Origin: Akebia trifoliata
Lineage: Eukaryota > Streptophyta > Magnoliopsida > Ranunculales > Lardizabalaceae
NCBI GenBank assembly: GCA_017979445.1
Contig: CM030716.1
Coordinates: 10,229,974 to 10,293,973, forward strand
Length of the DNA stretch: 64,000 nt
Reading direction: 5' to 3'
Position 1 is the first letter of the stretch. The number at the start of each line of letters is the position of its first letter. Below are positions 36,415-50,000 of the stretch, piece after piece. The notes beneath the pieces are model-generated. The model saw only the letters and a program-made list of their open reading frames with translations. It searched no databases and had not been told where the DNA came from. The translations under genes were made by a program, and so were the position numbers.

Positions 36415-36680
36415 CACAGTAACAAAGTTTAGATTCTGTAATTATTCGATGGGGGGTTCAATTAGATAATTTCATATATATTTGGGAAAGTTCTTTAAAA
36501 AAGTAAGTTACACTTTCAATTTGGTTAATTTGGATAAAATTGATAAAGTTTCATAAAAAAGTAGGCAAAATTTTGGGAATCATGCAAAATATTTTTTCGA
36601 ATTTCTTATCAAAACTTATGATCTTCAACCATATTTGAATGTTAAAAAAAAAAACTAAAATTTTAAGGATCAATTCCATT
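36415..36680. repeat. Dispersed repeat, second copy (relative of 24395-24720)
   Basis: Shares AGTTTAGATTCTGTAATTATTC, GGGGGTTCAATTAGA and AAAATATTTTTT-type blocks in the same order with the copy in intron 3 of the SDR/CIA30 gene. The end of the repeat appears to resume near 37080-37160 after the SINE-like element. Confidence 0.5.
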
Positions 36681-36877
36681 TTCATAATCTTATAAACAAT
36701 CATTCATGATTGGAGAGGTCATTGATACGAATAATATTCAAATGTCAGATACGTTCTCTATATAACCTCTGCGAGACAAAAGAGGCTTTTGAGAAAATCA
36801 ACAAAAGAACTTCTTCTTTCTCTGTAAGAAATTCATCCAATAATTCAAAACCTAATCTTTAAAAAAAAGAACATACA

Positions 36878-37070
36878 ATACTCCCGGTATGAGCAATATT
36901 TCTTCGGAGCCACCTGTAAGGGCGCACCCTCACTTACTCAGTGCATGTGATGTGCAGGCGCTGCACGTGCCCAGGGGAGGGACCCATATGCCTTAGCTCT
37001 TACCTTGGCTCTTCTGGGGCCCCTAGTTTGATGTAAGTTCCGACACCCCGTCATAAAAAAAGAAAAAATC
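36878..37070 (+). mobile_element. SINE-like element with A-rich tail
   Basis: Runs from CGGTATGAGCAATATTTCTTC through AGGGCGCACCCTCACTTACTC and CAGGCGCTGCACGTGCCCAG to GTTCCGACACCC, then GTCATAAAAAAAGAAAAAA. The GTTCCGACACC near the end resembles a pol III B box. Much more GC-rich than its surroundings. Truncated relatives are at 14065-14125 and 9745-9875. Confidence 0.55.
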
Positions 37071-37705
37071 AAGGTGAAGAGTAAAAGTATTAAGAGAATT
37101 CATCAATTCACTGAATTAATCGTCTAATCTCTAATTACGATAATTTTACAGTTCTTTTTTGAAAAATTAGGAGAATTTTGTAACTATACTCATAAGCAAT
37201 CAAACACTGGCATTATAATTAGTTCTCAATATCAACTTTAAAAAGTTGAATTTCAGAAATCCAACTCGAAGTCTTAAAGGGATCCAACTTCCCGAACCAA
37301 ATGAAACCTTAATCGTCGTATAAAGATCAAAATTACTCTCAATTTATTGGGAATTACAAGATGTTTCTGATCACAATTGTCAATCAAATTAATGGCTAAG
37401 ATCCAAGGATCTACATTATGGTCAAACATTTGAGACTAACTCATCATCAATTAAACGGTTCAGAATCAGGGCAATGAGTCAATCATGGATCCTGGTCCCT
37501 TCTTTACTTGCATGATCTCTCAACCTATAGTTTCTGATTATAAGGCGATGCAGATTATATTTTTAGCTTCCCGTAACACAGAATAATAACAGAAGATAAT
37601 GATACAGATAGATTACAACTTGCACCACCATGATATTCCCGCTTCAATGGGAGCGCCCATTGCAAATGCCACGTGGCACGTTATTCTGTTTTATATAGGT
37701 AGAGC

Positions 37706-38335
37706 TGGCAACGGGTCGGATGATATATATCTGTATCCATATCCTACTTTGTATCTGGATATCCATACTTGATTTTGTTATAGAAATCCGTATCGGACTA
37801 TTTATTCATTTTTTGGAGGATAGGGGAACATTAAAATAATTTAGATAAAATAATTATAATTATCGATTTTTTAATTGGATAAAAAAATGTACCCATGCCC
37901 TAATAACTCGATTCGGATGAATTATGTAAGTGGATATTATCTGACCCATCGCCGGTCCTATTTGTAGGGTTGTAAATGGATGGATCAAATCCGAAATCTA
38001 ATCCGTTTCGATTAGACAACTTTGGACTTACATCGAGGATTTGGATTTCAATAAGGTTCCAGTATGATTCCGATATAATATCTTATAAGATCGATTCTGG
38101 ATCAATTATGTCTCGAAGTATATAAATATATTAAATAAATATATAAAGCTTGTTTAGATTTTGTATGTTAAGTAGGGTTTGGCCCGGTATGGACAAACTC
38201 TAATTAAAATTAGATTGGGTTTGAATCTTAATATTGAGATCTGGTAAAAACCCAGATCACATTATTTCTCGATCCAATTAATCCTTATCGAATTGGTACC
38301 AAATCAACCCGATCCATTCCGGACCTTATCTATTG
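37706..38335. repeat. Decayed GGATC-type MITE copies
   Basis: The piece at about 37975-38335, read on the minus strand, shares GGGTTGATTTGGTACCAAT and GATAAGGAT blocks with the MITE at 17954-18240. The piece at 37706-37960 has the same CGGATGATATATATCTGTAT texture. Ends are eroded. Confidence 0.5.
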
Positions 38336-38616
38336 AAGTAGTAGATCCCATCTCGAAAATCTAGGAGTATTAACAATTTCAGTTCAAGGTTTGTTACAAG
38401 CCCATAATAAACCACGAATCAACCCAATTTTCTCTATCTAACCTTCAAAGCTTCAATTGCATCAGAAATAAAATGACACGTGGCATTTTCCAATTGGCCT
38501 TCATCAAACTTAGATTTTCCTTATTTATGGATTCTGTTAGATATCTCTTATAGATAAAGTCAAATTATCTACAAAATTGCTAAACTAACAAAACCATTTG
38601 TTTACTAATATTTTCC

Positions 38617-38624
38617 CTATAAAT
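38617..38624 (+). promoter_or_regulatory. TATA box of the DUF7705-type gene
   Basis: CTATAAAT in the context TTCCCTATAAATGCTGTCTC, about 80 bp upstream of the ATG at 38705. This is the usual plant spacing for a leader of about 50 bp. Confidence 0.6.
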
Positions 38625-38704
38625 GCTGTCTCACCTTCGTTTGATTTCAAAAAAAAAATATTCTGATTTTGCGCCATTGTTACACCAGCAAATTTGGTGC
38701 AACA

Positions 38705-40766
38705 ATGGAGAGACATAACAACTTATGTTTCCTTCTTGTTGTTGGATTCTCACTTGCTTCTTTCTTCTCTGATTCGATTGCAACGAATTATACATCCGCG
38801 ATTGGTGACCCAGGAATGAAGAGAGATGGGCTTAGAGTAGCAATAGAGTCATGGAATCAGTGCAACGAGGTTGGCGAAGAAACTCCTAAGATGGGTAGCC
38901 CAAGGGCCGCCGATTGCTTCGATGTCCAACAACCTTCGTCGACGTCGGAGGGTGAGTTTCAATCCAATCATTTTATTTATTTTTTTGAAGTTTGAAAGAA
39001 TGGGTAAGTCTAGAGATTCGAGTTTGAAACAATGTGATTATTTTGTCTCAAATTCGAATCAATTTCTAGACCTACACATTGCTTTTTTTATTTTTATTTT
39101 TATGAATAATGACATTGTTTATTTGATTAAATTTTTTTTTTTTTTTTGGCACAACAGAGGAGAAATATGTGCTACATCACAAGGTCACAGAGGAAGACAA
39201 CAAGCTAGGCCTAGGGGACCCTTTCCTTGGGGGAGACCCAAAGGCCCTAACCAACGTAGACCTTTACGCGGTTGAGAAAGAACTATATTTGGGATCTAAA
39301 TGTCAAGTCGATGACACCCCGAATCCATGGCAGTTTTGGATGATCATGCTCAAGAGCGGCAACATGGACACATACGCCGCTAAGTGCCCCAAGAATGGCG
39401 TGAAGGTTGGACCCTATGGACCAGACAATAGGTTCCCATGCTTTGGGAAAGGGTGCATGAACCAACCTTTGATCTACCACAATTACACCACCTTATATGG
39501 GCCTAAGAAGAACATATTAAAGGGGAGTTTTTTTGGGTCTTGGGATTTAGAGGCTAATGTGACCAACACCTCTTACTACTCGGTAACTTGGCAGAAAGAA
39601 ATAGGGAAAGGAAGTTGGGTGTTTCACCATGTCTTAAGGACATCAGAGAAGTACCCATGGTTGATGCTCTACCTAAGATCCGACGCCATAACAGGGTTTT
39701 CCGGCGGGTACCATTATCCGACAAGGGGGATGTCGAAGATTGTAAGTAGTAATTTTCGTTGAAAACTTATATTACCACACCAATTTTTTTTTTACTATAA
39801 CACACCAATTAGTGGACTTTTATGTATATAGGTCCCAATCAGACTTTTTCCCTCCACTTTCTTTCTCTCAATCTACCTCCACCAGCTTGAAATCTGTTTA
39901 CTTCTAAGATTGGTGTGTTGTAATAAAAGTTGGTGTGGCCATATAAGAAATATTTTCTTTTGATTTTATTAAATAAATAAAGCATGGATTCTAACAAAGT
40001 ACTAAAAACATGAGCATTGTTTTCAGATTCCAGAGTCACCAAATTTTAAGGTGAAATTCACATTGAATGTGATAAAGGGAGGAGGTTCTAGTAGCCAATT
40101 CTACCTAATGGACATGGGTAGTTGTTGGAAGAACAATGGTAAACCTTGTGATGGCGACGTGACGACCGACGTTACTCGATATAGTGAGATGATCATCAAC
40201 CCAAATGTGACTGCTTGGTGCCATTCAGACAACCTAAATGTTTGCCCCCCTTACCATACCTTCCCCAATGGAACTCGAGTCCATCGTAACGACACAAAAA
40301 ACTACCCTTACGAGGCATACCACATGTACTGCTCTCCCGGGAATGGCAAGCATCTTGAGGAACCAAACAACCTATGCGACCCGTTTAGTAATCCTCAACC
40401 TCAAGAGATACTACAAATTCTACCCCACCCGGTGTGGGGTGATTATGGGTACCCTACGAAACAAGGTGAGGGGTGGATTGGAGATTCGAAGACTTGGGAG
40501 CTCGACGTGGGTCGCTTGTCTCAATCACTCTATTTCTACCAGGTTTGCTATTTTGTGTCCATTACCCATAGCATACATTTTGTCGAACATTTATGTAAAA
40601 ATTCGTTACTAATGTAAATTTTATATTTCAGGACCCGGGAACGCAACCAGCGAGAAGACAGTGGATGTCGATCGACATAGGAACTGAGATTTATAGAAGT
40701 GCCAATGATGAAGCTGAATGGACTCTTAGTGATTTCGATATCATTGTGCCTAACCAATCAAGTTAA
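38705..40766 (+). CDS. Secreted DUF7705-type protein, function unknown, complete
   Basis: Four exons, 38705-38951, 39158-39741, 40027-40542 and 40632-40766, with GT-AG junctions that keep the frame, give 493 aa. The ATG at 38705 starts a hydrophobic signal peptide (MERHNNLCFLLVVGFSLASF). The body carries many Cys residues and N-x-S/T sites, consistent with an apoplastic or vacuolar glycoprotein. Hallmark segments include NPWQFWMIMLKSGNMDTYAA, RFPCFGKGCMNQPLIYH, KGSWVFHHVLRTSEKYPWL, FYLMDMGSCWKNNGKPCDGD, PPYHTFPNGTRVHR and DPGTQPARRQWMSIDIGTEI. These match a conserved plant family that I remember as DUF7705; no activity is known to me. An in-frame extension upstream to 38669 lacks an ATG. No catalytic signature is recognised. 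Confidence 0.9.
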
Positions 40767-43700
40767 GGATTTGTTTAACCTAAATTGTCAATCACACGGG
40801 ATTCCACGTGCCCCGTGCTACTCGGGTCAGGGTGTAAGCTAGTGATGATTTTTGGATTCCAAGATTTAAATATTTGAACATATTTGGTGATGGATTTGAT
40901 TTCTTATTGCACCTCAATAACTTTGTCTCTCCTGTTCAATTGTTCAATGGTTCCTCATATCGATCTATTTTAATCTAATTGAGAGTGTCAATAAAGTTGT
41001 TAACCCGCTTTAGACAACGGATTAAGGTGAGGTTGAGTACAATGAATTTGACGGTCAGGTTGAATTGAATAAGAATAATTTACCATAAGATTGAAGAATT
41101 TGAAGTTAATAGATTTTTTTTTTTTGTGGGTTTTTGTTCCAAATGTTGATGTTGAGGGTATTTAGGTCATATTTTATTAGCCCATAAGTGAAGACCAAGG
41201 TCAAGGAATGTGTAATCATTTTAAAAACATATGGGTATCTCAAATATTCACTCAAAATGGAAGGGGTATAGTCTAAAACACCTAACAAAGTACTTACAAA
41301 CTACAAGGGTTAAAATAAAGAAAAAGGAAAAATTACTTAAAAGGACTTGGTAGAGCGATTTTTTTCTAAATAATCTCTAAGTTTTGCGTGGTCTCTTAAT
41401 AGTCCATTTAGTAGACTTTTCTTTTCTTAATGGTCCCTTGACCTCATCTTTGGTTGTGATGTTTTTGAAAAACCCTTAGAATTTAAACTTCTTTGATCCT
41501 TATTTTTTTTATAAATCATAAAAAAATAAAAAATCTAAATGTTTAAAAATGAGAATTTATCATGCCTCATGCCATTCACGATAAAAAATAGTCCGTTAAA
41601 AAACCAAGCTTTGTACAAAAGATGAGAAAAATAGTAGTTTGGATATTTTAAAAATATTACATGAGATGAGATCTAGGGACTATTAAGAAAAGACAAGTTT
41701 AGCAAATGGATTGTAAAAAAAATCATCCAAAACTTAGGGACAATTTAAAAAAAAATCCCTTCATCAGGGTCCTTTGAGTAATTTTCCCCCCAAAAAAAAA
41801 AAAGGATTTCGATTTGGCCATGGGCACAAGCTATTTACACCCACTGTATTGTGGGTGTATGCAACAAAAATTTGTCTGCCACTTTCACCCACCAATTTAT
41901 TTTAAAACTTAATAGTAACCTATTGAACATTTCACTAATTTTCAGTATATGCATACTGTACATTGCCAAAAAAAATTGATAATAACATACTGAACATTTT
42001 TCACATGGAATCCCGTGAAAGGAATTGTTTGATATCTAATACTGAACATTTTTCACATGGAATCCCGTGAAAGGAAGTGTTTGATATGTAATTACTGATC
42101 TAAAATGATAAATTTGGTAGAAACATATCAAGAAAATACGTTATCATATAGTAGGTACATACTGAACAATTCTTTACATGGGATTCCCATATGAAAAAAA
42201 TTGTTTGGTATGTACTTGCCGAAATAATGTTGATGAGTTTGGTCTTGACTTATCAAATGTACTAGTCATTTTTTTATTATACAAACGATCAAAATAAAAC
42301 CGATTTTTAACATAATTCACATGCGAACACAGTTTAAAAGAAAAGATGATGAAAATAAACGATAAAAACTCACCTTCATCTATCAAAATACTTAATTATA
42401 CTAAATAATGATAAAAATTAGATTGTAGTGAATAATGTCCCCGACGAATGGATCAAAACGCAATCTTTAGATGAATCTTTAAAGAAAAAGCATTCAATTA
42501 CATGGATTTGATTAGATTTTGATAGGATTTTTCAATAAGAATCGTTTAATGGGGTTTAATATGTAGTCAATAGGAGGGAAACATTATGTTTGCTCAATGA
42601 GTATTAGGTGGGTGTATACAGTTAAACGTGATAAAACAAAAAAAAAATATTTACGTACTTTCACATTATTGACATTTAATGTTTAAGTGGGTGTAGTAGC
42701 AAGCAAAAAAGTGGGTGTGGATGATCCGCTCATTAGACATACCTTACGTTGTGAATATTTGAGATACTTGTTATGTTGTTAAACTAAGGACATGTCCCCA
42801 TTGACCTCGGATTACTCTAACCTACTCATGAAAACATGACTTAAATGCCCTCACTTAAACATGTAATTAAAAAATCTTGATTTCACTTCTCAAAACTAGT
42901 CTACTTTAAGATTTTATCTACTTTAACCTTCAAACCTCACGAATAAATTAGGATTTTTGTTAAAATAAAATATAATATAATTTTGGGTATTTTAAAAGGG
43001 ACTAAGGTAAACCTAAAAATGATGGATTGAAGATAAGGTTGAAGAACTTGAAGATGATAGATTTTTAGGTGAAACATCAAGGGCTTTTGACTTGAGGTTG
43101 AAGATGAGGGCAAACAATTATTTTTGATTAGTCTATTAAGATAATATCGAAGTCAAAAGGCAATCAGTTTTAAAATAGTGGATTATCTCAAATATATTTA
43201 CTATTATAACGAGAGAAGGCAGAGTATAAGTGGGTTGACACTAAAATTTATATCTCACAATCTTTTCATCTAAACTTAATATAATCAGGGTCATTTTTTT
43301 TTTTTTTAAACTAAGAAATTGCACTCTCACCACAATATAATCACATTTTTTAAAAAACCAAAACTAAAGAAGGGAAAATTATTAGGGAATTTTATATTTA
43401 AAAAAAATAAAATAAAAATAAAATATAGTAGGGGATTGTTTTAAATGCACCACCAACTTTGGAATTGCATTTTAGCAATCTAGTTAGCAAAATCCATCTT
43501 TCTTAATGTACTCTCAACTTGATAAAATGTTGAACTCAAATTGTGGACCATGACAATTTGAATTGTTGATGTCAATGATTCATGTTCAATTGTCGAGTTG
43601 GATCAGATGTAAAATGTTGATCTCAACAATTGGAATAAAGTTTAATCTTATTGATTTGAATTGTCGATCTTGACAATTTAAATCATCGATTTCAACAATT

Positions 43701-43890
43701 GAAGAGGAGGAGTGGGGGGAGGGGGTATTAAGAGATAAAAAGTTCACTAATGAATTATCAAGTTATCGCCAAAAAAATTATGGGGTTGTTGAACTTCACA
43801 AGTAATTCCCCCCACACCCAAAACCCAAAACCCAAAACCGAAAAATAAAATAAAATTCGCACGTGTCACAAGAACACTAGCGTGCGGAAT
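40767..43890. other. Intergenic region between the DUF7705-type gene and POLD3
   Basis: AT-rich with no supported gene. It contains a small perfect hairpin TACACCCAC-tgtatt-GTGGGTGTA at about 41834-41861, the 52-bp tandem repeat listed separately, and repeats of TTGTCGAT/CAATTTGAATTG type near 43550-43710. 43810-43840 is a short CCCAAAACCCAAAACC run. Confidence 0.6.
41989..42092. repeat. 52-bp tandem duplication with a third diverged copy
   Basis: Unit ACTGAACATTTTTCACATGG... repeats at 41989-42040 and 42041-42092 with two substitutions. A more diverged relative (ACTGAACAATTCTTTACATG) begins near 42161. Confidence 0.9.
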
Positions 43891-43897
43891 CCGCCCA

Positions 43898-43971
43898 CTA
43901 TAAAATAACCCAAAACGCGCAGAGAAAGGCGGGAACCCTTAAAAGTGAACCCTCTGGTTTTCGCGGGAAAA
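43898..43971 (+). promoter_or_regulatory. POLD3 core promoter with TATA box and two E2F-like sites
   Basis: CTATAAAATAA at 43898-43908 is a TATA box 110-120 bp before the ATG. GGCGGGAA at 43928-43935 fits the E2F consensus (TTTSSCGC type, reverse strand). TTTTCGCGGGAAAA at 43958-43971 is a stronger, nearly palindromic E2F site. E2F/DP control of replication genes at G1/S is established in plants; that these sites are used here is inferred. Confidence 0.6.
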
Positions 43972-44018
43972 TCCTCTCCTTGGATTTCTGGTATCTCTGC
44001 TGGTTCTTGCAGATAAAC

Positions 44019-47000
44019 ATGGAGGAAGTTGGAACCCTAGATATTCTTGGAGAGATCCAATCTCTCGCTTCTGATAAACTTCAAGTGGTAACAAATATTC
44101 ACCTATTTTCCTCCAATTTTAATTCGATACTTAGGGTTCCCTTTTTTTTGGTGCAAATTTTGTAATTTTGGTGATCTTAGTCACTTGAATTGAATCTATT
44201 TTGTGATTTTTTTTTATTTTTATTACGAAGTATGTATGTGTAGAAATTTGGGGTTTGAGACCCAAAATTTTGATAAATTGGCATTGATGATCTCCTATGT
44301 GGATGGGATTAATTAAATCACTGTGTATGAGCTTCGCTTGCTAGTACGCGGACAAGTGATGTCTGTTTGGATCTAGTCGTTCTGAAATGGAGATGGGTTT
44401 TGTATTTTTGTTTATGAATTTAATCATTTATTAACCTATGTAAATGTATTAATGTAATTAAGGACCAAAGAATGGTAGTCAAGTTCTATTATGGTTTTGT
44501 TCTCATTTACTAGTTCTAAGAAATGGATTTTGGGATCGAATTGGTACCCACTAAGTTCGATTTGAATTGGTCGGTCTGACGGACTCAATACTCTCAAATT
44601 GATAAATATTTTTAGAGTTAAAAAATAATAAATTTTTTTTTTTGTTGTATACAGACTATTAGATGCTACAATTGTTAGTCTCATTTTATATCAACCACAA
44701 GCATTTAAATCTTAAAAAAATATTTATATCGATGAAAAAAGAACAAAAACAATCCAAATTGAAGGAAAAATGGGGTTGTGATCATACTAAAACAATAAAA
44801 AACAAAATTTTTTTTTTTTTTTTTTTGTTTTAAACGGGGTTTTTACATTTTAATCATGTTTTCTTTTTTCAAAAACAAAAGAAAAGAACACTTTTTTTTT
44901 TGTGTGGCCTTATAGTTGTTTGTGATTTGGTTCATGAATGTTGTTTAACGTAGGATTTATATGATTCGGTGATTCATTAATGTAGAATTATGGGATTTGA
45001 TGATAATATCTTGAAGTTTTGATTTTGATTTTTTCCAATTGTGTTGCTTTGAACAAAAGATATGTTGATTACATTTTTTTAGCATCAGAGATGTATAATT
45101 ATGTATGAAAACATGTTTTGTTTTTTTGATGGGTAAGTTGGACTTGAACCCATGACCTCAAAGCTGCTTTGCAATGTGTCAAATCAACTGAGTTATGGGT
45201 CGAAGCCTGTGTGAAAAGATGTTATCATGCATATATATTCAATAGAGTGTTTTCTTTCTCAAATATATATATATATATTTTGATAGATAAAATATCATTT
45301 CAAAATATCATCTCAAAAATATATTGTAGACTTATAATAAATGTCTAGCTAGGGTATTATATATACACACATTTTTCATAATTTTTGGTATATTTTTATT
45401 TTTTATCATATTTCTATGGTTGTGGTTGTGATTCACTTAGGAAAATTCAACCAATGATTCTAAGTCTGTTTTGACTTAACCCAAGTCAAATCAAACTCAG
45501 TTGAATTTTCAATCATGGTTGTGCTGGATTCTTTGTCTCAAACTGTTACTGACTGTTAAAGGTTTTCCATGTTTTTCCTAGTCATCTGGTACATTTGTTT
45601 GCTGTATGGCCTGTGGTTATGCATGTCGACTTCTTTGAACCTTGTAGGATCATTCGGTCTTTATGGACCCTTCCACCATTGTTCTAATAATCATTTTAAT
45701 TGATAAAATCTGGGGAAATGTAAATCCAATATCTGAAGTTTCACTGGAATATTGAGATTACAAATGTTTTTCTATTAATGAACCCAATGAAACTGCTTAA
45801 TTTGGTAATAATTCAAGATTCCAACACTTCTTCAAGGATTTTAATGTAAAAGAAATCAAAATCCAGTCACGCTATAAGATAGTGAAGGTGCAGGACATCT
45901 CACGCTTATCTTTTATGTAGTCTGTGTATCTTTGATTGTTGATCATTAAGAACAATCTATTTGAGATTCTTGCTAGTTGAAATTTTGATTAATGTTTGAA
46001 TATTTTTTTTTGCGATTTTTTAAAGTAAAGTGACTTTACTGATCAGGTCTCTTACAAGTGGCTTAGTCGCAACTTTTCAGTGTCATCGAATGATGCGAAG
46101 AGGTAGCAATTCCCGAATTAATTGTGGTGATTTAGTTTACATTTTGGTTTAATTATACCGCAGTGTGACTTTTGTCATCATTTTTAGGCTACTTCAGGAG
46201 TTTGTTGACCAACATGGAAGTGAGTTGGAAGTGATATATACCTTGTCTGGTTGGTTAAAGAACAACACTTCAATCTACCATATACAGCTTGTTTCCAAAC
46301 TTATGCTTGAAGGTCAGATTATGTGGCTAAACGAAACACAATGCTTCTAGTAGTGTTTATTCTAATTCTTTTGTGTAGAAAGGAGTAATATTTTGCATCT
46401 TATAATTTTAATGACTATTGAGCATTTCTTTGTAGAAATAAGGTTTAAAGCATTATTAATAGAATTTTCATGATACTCTTGCTTTGTTTTATTTTGGAAT
46501 TCCCTAGTTATCCTTCTAATACAATTTTTACATCTTTTTTAGATATAAATGTAAAAAACTTTTCAATTTTTTTTTGGTGGCAATGTCTTTAGTTTTACTG
46601 CAGATACTGATGTTATTCTTTTACAATACATCTAGTTGCATGATAATGAGTACCTACAAATCATTTCTGAACTTTTTTTTTCTTTGTATGTGTGTGTGTG
46701 TGTGTGTGTGGTGGTGGGGGAGGGGGGGGGGGTCTTCTGATGTAGCTCCCCAATGAATGTTACCTGTCCACTAGTTCTTTTGATAACTAATATGGATTCG
46801 GGTGGAGTCACTTGTTGTTTCAAGCTATCTTGTGTTTAGTAGTCTTAAAGTCTAATCCATATTTCATGTAGTCAAGAATCTGTGTTAAAGCTCATCAAGT
46901 AGATTGTGTGTAACATCTGTTTTGTCTTTCCACCTAAAGGCCTATGTTACTTGCTTTCTTCTCCAATAGAAACTGGTTCCTAACTTCTAATCCATTTTAC

Positions 47001-50000
47001 ATGTCCAAGAACTCAAATAATTGAAAAAACTTGAAGTGTGTCCTTCTTGGTATGGCTCCTGGGACCTCTGCTTAACTTTTCATGTGCTTGTTGATGCTAT
47101 TGTGACATTAACTAATGAATGAGTGGAACTTTTTTGTCAGTACATTGCCAATTTGAAGTGAGACTAACTCAGGTGTAGTTCTTATCCCTTGTGTGCAGAA
47201 GTCAAAAAAGAATTTGAAGATAATTGTTCAATTCAGGTCTATAGTGTGCAAGCATGCATCCCAAAGGATCCCGCAGTGCTGTGGAATGCTGAATTTGTAC
47301 AGGCAGAAGAGCTTTTTAATCAACCCTCTGCGGTTGATAATTGCTTGAGAGACAACAGGTCTGATGTTTATTCTATTTTTTATTTGTTTCTTACTACCTT
47401 TTGGCATTGCTAAGCATACCATTCTGATGAGGATAAGTGAGAAATTGATATGTTTGCGGCATTATCATGAGGTCTTCAAGACAAGGCAAAACTTAAGTTG
47501 TTTAGGTGTCATTTTCTTGCAAAAATATCACACAAATATTAAAATTTTCTTTTGAAAAGTAAAACATAGGGATATTTTTAACTATATTTTAATTTCTGAT
47601 TTTACTTAATAAACATATACAAGATATCTTATTATTGCCTTTTAGTGTTCTTATTATTTTGATTTTCCTGTGATATTCACAAAAACAAAATCTTAGGAAA
47701 AAGTTAGTGCACCCCTTGATTTTTTTTTTGGATAGGTAAAGGAAATTTTTATTAAAGAGTAGAAAAGAAGGGCGGGGGTGATGCAGGACAAAATCTAGAC
47801 CTAAATGAGTGGAAATCTAAATAATTACAAAATTTTTGTTGGACTGTTGACTTGATTTGCATTCTGCATAAGGAGGCCAAGGCATCCCTTGACTTTTTGT
47901 TTAGTGGTAATGCCTAGAAGCGCAGTTTTTGTGACTATGATATGTCCTTGTGCATGCATACAAGCATTGATAATCCTTACATTGAACTATACAATGGATA
48001 CTTATTTTTTTTACATCAACCTCTCTCTATTGGCTTCTCCTCTGTGGTGCTTACCGTATTATCTTCAGGTTCTGTGGTGTTTCGAATTCCTTTGTCAAGC
48101 GCAATGCCAATGGAACATCTGTTGGTATTGCTTCTCCACGCCCCAAGATTGCTGGAGTCACCCTATCATCCAAAAGTAACGTGGCACTTCAAACTCCAAC
48201 TGACCCACAACAAAAGCAAGGAAAAGTACAACAGGCGAGCCTGAAAGTTGCAGTGTCTCCAACTGTGATATCACCGGTTGTCAAAAGTGAAAGTAATATA
48301 TCAGACATTAATGCTTTGGTTGGTAAACCTCATACTGGTAAAGAAAAAGGCAATAAAAAGACTGTCAAGAATGAGAAAAGCTCTTCAGTAACTGGAGGAT
48401 CACTAGCCAATTTTTGGGGCCGTGCATCTGCGAAGTCAAAACCCATCTCCCCAGCAGAAGAAGCTAATAATGTTGTTCTAAACCCTATTGGTAGGTGCAG
48501 TGATTGAAAATAATTTATGAATTTCTTGAACATAAATGCATAGTGACAAAAATCTGTGATTAGATCACATTTTTTCAAAAAATAATGAAGTTTTTGAAAA
48601 AATCACGATTAATCGTGATTTAATCGACGATATTTTTCCTAATATTTTTTCATTTAATATATCAATATATATATATTTACATTTTTAATATTTAAAACAA
48701 TTATTTTTATACTTTTTTAATTTATCCTATGTTTTTCGACTTTACTGACTTTTGCCGACTTTTTCCGAAGCTTTCTCATGCCTTCCCCAACCCTGAATTT
48801 GTCACGATGTGTACGTGATCTTTTTTTTCCTTGCTCAACCAACTAAATAGGAGCAGTCGCTTATGTTTCATTGGTCTGCTTGATTAAAACCAATTACAAG
48901 TTCATGTTAGGGCCTAGGAATGTTCTTTTTTAAACTTTCCAGTTCTTGTTACTGATTTTTTCCCTTGAAAATTGAAATTTAGTTACTGCAGAAGCTCAAA
49001 TATGTGCTCGTGAAGCAATAGATACTGTAAGTAGTGACGACGATGGGCAAGATGTCAACCATAAGAGATCCTCTATTGGTGAAGGTAATAGAAAGAGGAG
49101 GGTTGTTTTTGATTTTTCAGATGAAGAGGATGATGATGAAAATGCAATCAATCTGGCCTCACCAGATCCTCCAAAAAGGAAATTAAATCATGATTCCGAA
49201 CACAATAGTAAAATTATGGTTGTTGAGAAAAATAAGTTAAATTTTGAAGAGCATAAAGGAGACCAATTGAAGATCAAGCAAGAGAAATCAAATGAGAAAA
49301 AGTCCACCCTGACACCCAAGGGAGACACAGTAGTTGCCAACAAGAGCAATACCATTGGGATTTCTTTGCCAGAGAAGACCCAAAGCTGTATTCCTGAAGA
49401 TGATGTAAATCAGAAGGATAAAGCAACTGATGGCACTACCGGTTTACCCAAAAGGAGAAAAGTGCTCAAGACACGAATTGACGAGCGTGGTAGGGAAGGT
49501 ACGAGCTGCACTTACTGTTTCTTTTGACTCGAGACTTACACTTGGCCAATGGGTCTGCTTCTATTGCTTGGCTTATCTTGTCAAACATTTTACTATAATT
49601 GAGTGAACTATTTGGTATCTAAGACTCAATGCTTGGTTCATGTTAAATTGAACGTAAAATGTAACCTCAAGAGGATACTGGGATGAACCTTCAAGGATTT
49701 TGACTTATTTTTTTCTTGTTAAATATTTTCACGATGTCGTTAGCTTAAGAATTATTCACCAAGTTTTTGAAAGCTTGTATAGAAATGTTTTGACTACTTT
49801 CTGACAGTGGCACGTGAAATGTAACGAAAATATTCAATGTTTTTGTTCCAGTGACTGAGGTTGTTTGGGAAGGAGAGGAGACAAAGAGCGAAAACACTGA
49901 CAAGAAGGATACAATTACTGATACCTTCGATAATAGGTAAAACAATCCTGTTCATATTTCATTTGCAGTTCAATTTTATTTATAAGCCAAAGTTATCTGG

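Noticed and set aside
38669..38704. Upstream extension of the DUF7705-type protein
   Set aside because: Begins with TTG; the ATG at 38705 starts a proper signal peptide.
41834..41861. Hairpin as a transcription terminator
   Set aside because: Bacterial-type terminators do not apply here; it lies 1 kb past the gene end and is probably part of a repeat.
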